NCBI GenBank assembly: GCA_023512255.1
Contig: JAILZY010000147.1
Location: 1-5,639, forward strand
Reading direction: 5' to 3'
DNA: 5,639 nt
DNA from: a bacterium
GTDB lineage: Bacteria; SZUA-182; DTGQ01
Shown here: positions 3,482-5,639 of the stretch, piece by piece
Numbering within the stretch: position 1 is the first letter of the stretch
How the letters are laid out: every line of letters starts with the position of its first letter
Program-made: the position numbers and the translations under genes
Notes under the pieces: model-generated
Seen by the model: the letters and a program-made list of their open reading frames with translations, nothing else
What the model was told of the DNA's origin: nothing
The model's database searches: none

Positions 3482-5284
3482 ATGATCAAAGAGAATGAAG
3501 GGAAAATCGAGCATCTGATAACTCTGGGAAAAGAGCGGGGAGGCTACCTGACCTATACCGAGGTCAATGATTTTCTTCCTGATGAGCCTATTTCTCCAGA
3601 TGAGCTCGATGATCTGGTGTCGGAATTAGAATCAGAGGGTATTGAGCTGGTTGATACCCTTGCCTCGGTAGGTGCAAGTAGAAAGTCTGTCGGGGAAGCT
3701 GACCTTTTCTCTTTTGAAGATAAAATCGAAGAAGACGAAAAAGAGAATGCCGCTTCAGAGGAAGAAGCCGAGGAAGAGGAAGCAACCCGAGACTATGCCC
3801 GTCTGTACCTAAAAGAGATGGGCGCGGTGCCTCTTTTGACTCATGAGGAGGAGATCAGCCTAGCCAAACAGATCGAAGAGGGAGAAACAGAAGTGATCAA
3901 CGCCGCGCTTTGCTCTCCCCTGACGATCAAAAAAGTGGCTGAATTTGCTGACCTACTTCGGTCAAAACTGGAAGATACTGAGGAGCTGGTGAAAGAGCTA
4001 GAGGCGGAAAATTATCTGGTAGAAGAAGAACTTGATGTTCCCTTGCTTCTCTCTCTGATTGAGCAGGTAGAAAAGCTGCGCAGCCAGGAGCAGCAGATGG
4101 CCGCAGAGAAAATAGCCGCTGCGGCAGAGCAACCCCAGCAGCAGGCTGCCTGGGCCAGGCGGCTGGAGAAAGAGGGCCAGCCAAGGAAAGAGAAGATCGT
4201 TTCTCTGCTGAAGCAGATAAATCAAAGAGTTAGGTTTATTGATAAGATCATCCAGAGGTTGAAAGAGCTAGAGGCTGAAGCAGCAGGAGCCGAGCAGGAG
4301 ATAACAAAAGCCACAGAGCAACTCAGCGCCCTCTCAGGGCAACGGCGGCAAGCCCTTACCACTACTCAGCTCACAGCCGCCGAAGCCGCAGATGAGCACC
4401 ACCTAGAGGCTGAGCAACACCTAGAGACCGAGCAGAGGAAATACCATCTTATCATCGCCGAGGCTCAGGAGAGGATCAGGCGGGTAGAGGAAGAAGCCAG
4501 GCTATCACGAGATGAGCTAAAGCGCACCGTGCAGGTCATAAACAGTGGCGAGAGCAAAGCCCAGATGGCCAAAGATCGTATGACCAGGGCCAACTTGCGC
4601 CTTGTGGTCTCGATTGCCAGACGCTACACAAACCGCGGTCTGCCCTTCCTCGATCTGGTCCAGGAGGGGAATATCGGCCTGATGAGGGCGGTGGATAAAT
4701 TTGACTACACCATGGGGCACCGATTCAGCACCTACGCTACCTGGTGGATTCGCCAGGCAATCACCCGAGCCATTGCTGATCAGGCCCGAATTATCAGAAT
4801 TCCAGTCCATATGACCGAGACAATCACCAGGCTGATCCGCGCCTCAACCGCCCTATCTCAAGAGCTGGGACGCCAGCCTACGGCTGAGGAGATTGCCGCC
4901 CGGCTGCACATTCCGGTGGATAAGGTGAGCAAGGCGCTTGAAACCGTCAAAGAGCCAATCTCCCTAGAAACCCCTATCGGGGAAGAGGAGGATAGCTACC
5001 TAGAGGATTTTGTCGAGGATAGAAAAATCGCCTCCCCGGAAGAGGCGGCCACGAGGCGAAATCTCTCGGAGCAGACCCGCAAAGTACTCGCTACCCTAAC
5101 CCCCCGTGAGGAGCAGATTTTACGAATGCGCTTTGGGATTGATCAGCCCGAAGACCATACCCTGGAGGAGATCGGAGCGAGGTTTCACGTTACCAGAGAA
5201 CGTATTCGGCAAATTGAGGCCAAGGCCCTGCGCAAGCTGCGCCACCCCTCCCGCTCCGCCCAGATAAAGGAATTCGTGAAGTAG
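3482..5284 (+). CDS. rpoD: RNA polymerase primary sigma factor RpoD (sigma-70)
   Basis: A 600-residue housekeeping sigma factor that directs core RNA polymerase to -35/-10 promoters. Region 1.1 spans about 5-60 ([19 protein letters not shown]), followed by an acidic linker (79-100). Region 1.2 covers about 102-134 ([12 protein letters not shown]). A long non-conserved region (about 140-363) precedes region 2 (366-445). Region 2.4 [11 protein letters not shown] keeps the Gln425 and Thr428 used for -10 recognition, and His443 and Glu446 match the extended -10 residues. Region 3 follows (about 450-515), then region 4 (529-595), whose helix-turn-helix [20 protein letters not shown] holds the Arg572/Glu573/Gln577 contacts for the -35. 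The presence of region 1.1 and the full region 4.2 argues for the primary factor, not an alternative one. The non-conserved region resembles Desulfobacterota-type RpoD at its ends ([33 protein letters not shown]), but residues about 205-340 are unusually Ala/Glu/Gln-rich and probably coiled coil. AAAGGA (3472-3477) precedes ATG 3482 by 4 nt. dnaG, a frequent neighbour, is not directly upstream. Confidence 0.97.
   Translation: MIKENEGKIEHLITLGKERGGYLTYTEVNDFLPDEPISPDELDDLVSELESEGIELVDTLASVGASRKSVGEADLFSFEDKIEEDEKENAASEEEAEEEEATRDYARLYLKEMGAVPLLTHEEEISLAKQIEEGETEVINAALCSPLTIKKVAEFADLLRSKLEDTEELVKELEAENYLVEEELDVPLLLSLIEQVEKLRSQEQQMAAEKIAAAAEQPQQQAAWARRLEKEGQPRKEKIVSLLKQINQRVRFIDKIIQRLKELEAEAAGAEQEITKATEQLSALSGQRRQALTTTQLTAAEAADEHHLEAEQHLETEQRKYHLIIAEAQERIRRVEEEARLSRDELKRTVQVINSGESKAQMAKDRMTRANLRLVVSIARRYTNRGLPFLDLVQEGNIGLMRAVDKFDYTMGHRFSTYATWWIRQAITRAIADQARIIRIPVHMTETITRLIRASTALSQELGRQPTAEEIAARLHIPVDKVSKALETVKEPISLETPIGEEEDSYLEDFVEDRKIASPEEAATRRNLSEQTRKVLATLTPREEQILRMRFGIDQPEDHTLEEIGARFHVTRERIRQIEAKALRKLRHPSRSAQIKEFVK
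4394..4429 (+). repeat. 18-nt in-frame tandem duplication in rpoD
   Basis: Bases 4394-4411 and 4412-4429 are identical at 15 of 18 positions and encode EHHLEA followed by EQHLET (residues 305-316). The duplication lies in the non-conserved region of the sigma factor, where length change is tolerated, and adds about two helical turns to the predicted coiled coil. Confidence 0.65.
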
Positions 5285-5290
5285 CCCGCT

Positions 5291-5440
5291 CCTCCTTCCC
5301 GTCAGGGGGCAATTGGTCGGGTGAGTTGAGCGGCAGCCGATGCCGGCCGCGCCTTCTTCCCGTCAGGGGGCAATTGTAGGGGCTGTAGGGGCACAGCATG
5401 CTATGCCCCGATCCTCCTCCTGCCCGGCAGGGAGGGGGCA
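5291..5440. repeat. GC-rich REP-like repeat cluster downstream of rpoD
   Basis: A 25-bp unit at 5291-5315 recurs at 5352-5376 with one mismatch (last 21 bp identical, core CCCGTCAGGGGGCAATTG), 61 bp apart. A third, diverged copy with a short insertion appears at about 5415-5442 (CCTGCCCGGCAGG and GGGGGCAAT). Between them are the hairpin CGGCA...TGCCG (5331-5345) and the direct repeat GTAGGGGC within 5376-5392. Such extragenic palindromic clusters are often dispersed through genomes and may be REP elements mobilised by a RAYT-type transposase, or may stabilise transcript ends. No clear intrinsic terminator with a T-run follows rpoD. From 5441 to about 5510 I see nothing identifiable. Confidence 0.6.
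5388..5409. repeat. 22-bp near-perfect palindrome in the REP-like cluster
   Basis: The left arm GGGGCACAGCA (5388-5398) and right arm TGCTATGCCCC (5399-5409) form a palindrome with a single mismatched pair (C5394 against A5403). GTAGGGGC-led palindromes of this kind recur in many environmental bacterial genomes, by recollection, so this is probably a dispersed repeat rather than a gene-specific operator. Confidence 0.6.
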
Positions 5441-5521
5441 ATGGCTGAGCCCGAGGGATGTTGAATTTGAAGCCGATGTGGTAGCCTGATACTCCTAGGG
5501 TAATGGCATCATAATTGGTTA

Positions 5522-5544
5522 ATCTTAATCTATAATATTAAGAT
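5522..5544. other. AT-rich 8-bp hairpin with a TATAAT loop
   Basis: ATCTTAAT (5522-5529) is the exact reverse complement of ATTAAGAT (5537-5544), and the 7-nt loop contains a consensus -10 hexamer TATAAT (5531-5536). No good -35 lies 16-18 nt upstream, so promoter activity for the frame downstream is doubtful. The arm and loop lengths equal those of the hairpin at 1982-2004, but the sequences differ. Confidence 0.35.
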
Positions 5545-5563
5545 GATATAAAATATAATAATT

Positions 5564-5639
5564 AGTGTCTGTCCGAAAAAATGCCTTTTGGGATTACACC
5601 TATAATGAGCAAAATCAAATATATAGGTAACAGGCACAT
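5564..5639 (+). mobile_element. Possible left end of an insertion sequence (partial)
   Basis: After an AT-rich tract, AGTGTCTGTCCGAAAAAA (5564-5581) begins a segment that resembles an IS terminal inverted repeat, and a reading frame opens within about 40 bases and continues off the window. That spacing between end and transposase start is usual for insertion sequences. The matching right end and target duplication would lie outside the window, so this cannot be confirmed; it rests on arrangement and a vague resemblance. Confidence 0.25.
5605..5639 (+). CDS. Partial reading frame at the window edge, possible transposase N-terminus
   Basis: From ATG 5605 the frame reads MSKIKYIGNRH and stays open to the end of the window. 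An in-frame ATG at 5581 would add eight residues (MPFGITPI), and the frame is open back to a TAG at 5563-5565. There is no clear Shine-Dalgarno. Too little is visible to assign a family. The link to a transposase comes only from the IS-end-like sequence just upstream. Confidence 0.25.
   Translation, partial: MSKIKYIGNRH

Noticed and set aside
5190-5441. 83-codon minus-strand frame across the end of rpoD and the repeats
   Set aside because: It consists of antisense rpoD region 4 and the GC-rich REP-like cluster; open by composition, not by coding.
5291-5442. Repeat cluster as a CRISPR array
   Set aside because: Only two close copies and one diverged copy with irregular spacing, and the repeats are internally palindromic extragenic elements; no cas genes are nearby.
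5531-5536. TATAAT as the -10 of a strong promoter
   Set aside because: No acceptable -35 hexamer lies 16-18 nt upstream, and the tract is so AT-rich that the hexamer is expected by chance.

Overview
The window reads as a chromosomal segment of an anaerobic or facultatively anaerobic, Gram-negative-type bacterium, probably uncultured. The evidence is a primary sigma factor whose non-conserved region resembles those of Desulfobacterota-type (deltaproteobacterial) RpoD proteins, together with a periplasmic multihaem cytochrome / Tat ferredoxin / NrfD redox module. The lineage is an inference from memory of these families and was not tested by a search. All genes lie on the + strand.

Layout: bases 1-330 hold no gene but are rich in small palindromes, short tandem duplications and a possible Shine-Dalgarno-sequestering pairing. 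Next come a membrane-anchored tetrahaem cytochrome c (331-879), a 223-base gap carrying what looks like a 90-bp MITE-like insertion with an 8-bp target duplication, a Tat-exported (possibly lipidated) four-cluster [4Fe-4S] protein (1103-1987), and a ten-helix NrfD/PsrC-family membrane protein (2027-3298, GTG start). After a 183-base gap containing a promoter inside a palindrome and a leader hairpin comes rpoD (3482-5284). The last 355 bases hold a GC-rich REP-like repeat cluster, an AT-rich hairpin region and the possible left end of another mobile element with a reading frame running off the window.

The three redox genes make sense as one membrane complex. The NrfD-like subunit would exchange electrons with the quinone pool, the four cubane clusters would pass them along the periplasmic face, and the tetrahaem cytochrome would connect the complex to other periplasmic cytochromes. 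No molybdopterin subunit lies in the window, so the set resembles cytochrome-Fe/S-NrfD modules of the Cbc4, Qrc and alternative-complex-III kind rather than a complete Mo-oxidoreductase. Direction of electron flow and terminal partner cannot be read from the sequence.

The least ordinary signals are non-coding: the MITE-like insertion that splits the redox gene set, a run of short tandem duplications (9-18 nt) both between and inside genes, and hairpins placed just 5' of the ribosome binding sites of the NrfD gene and rpoD. No wholly new multi-gene system is evident.
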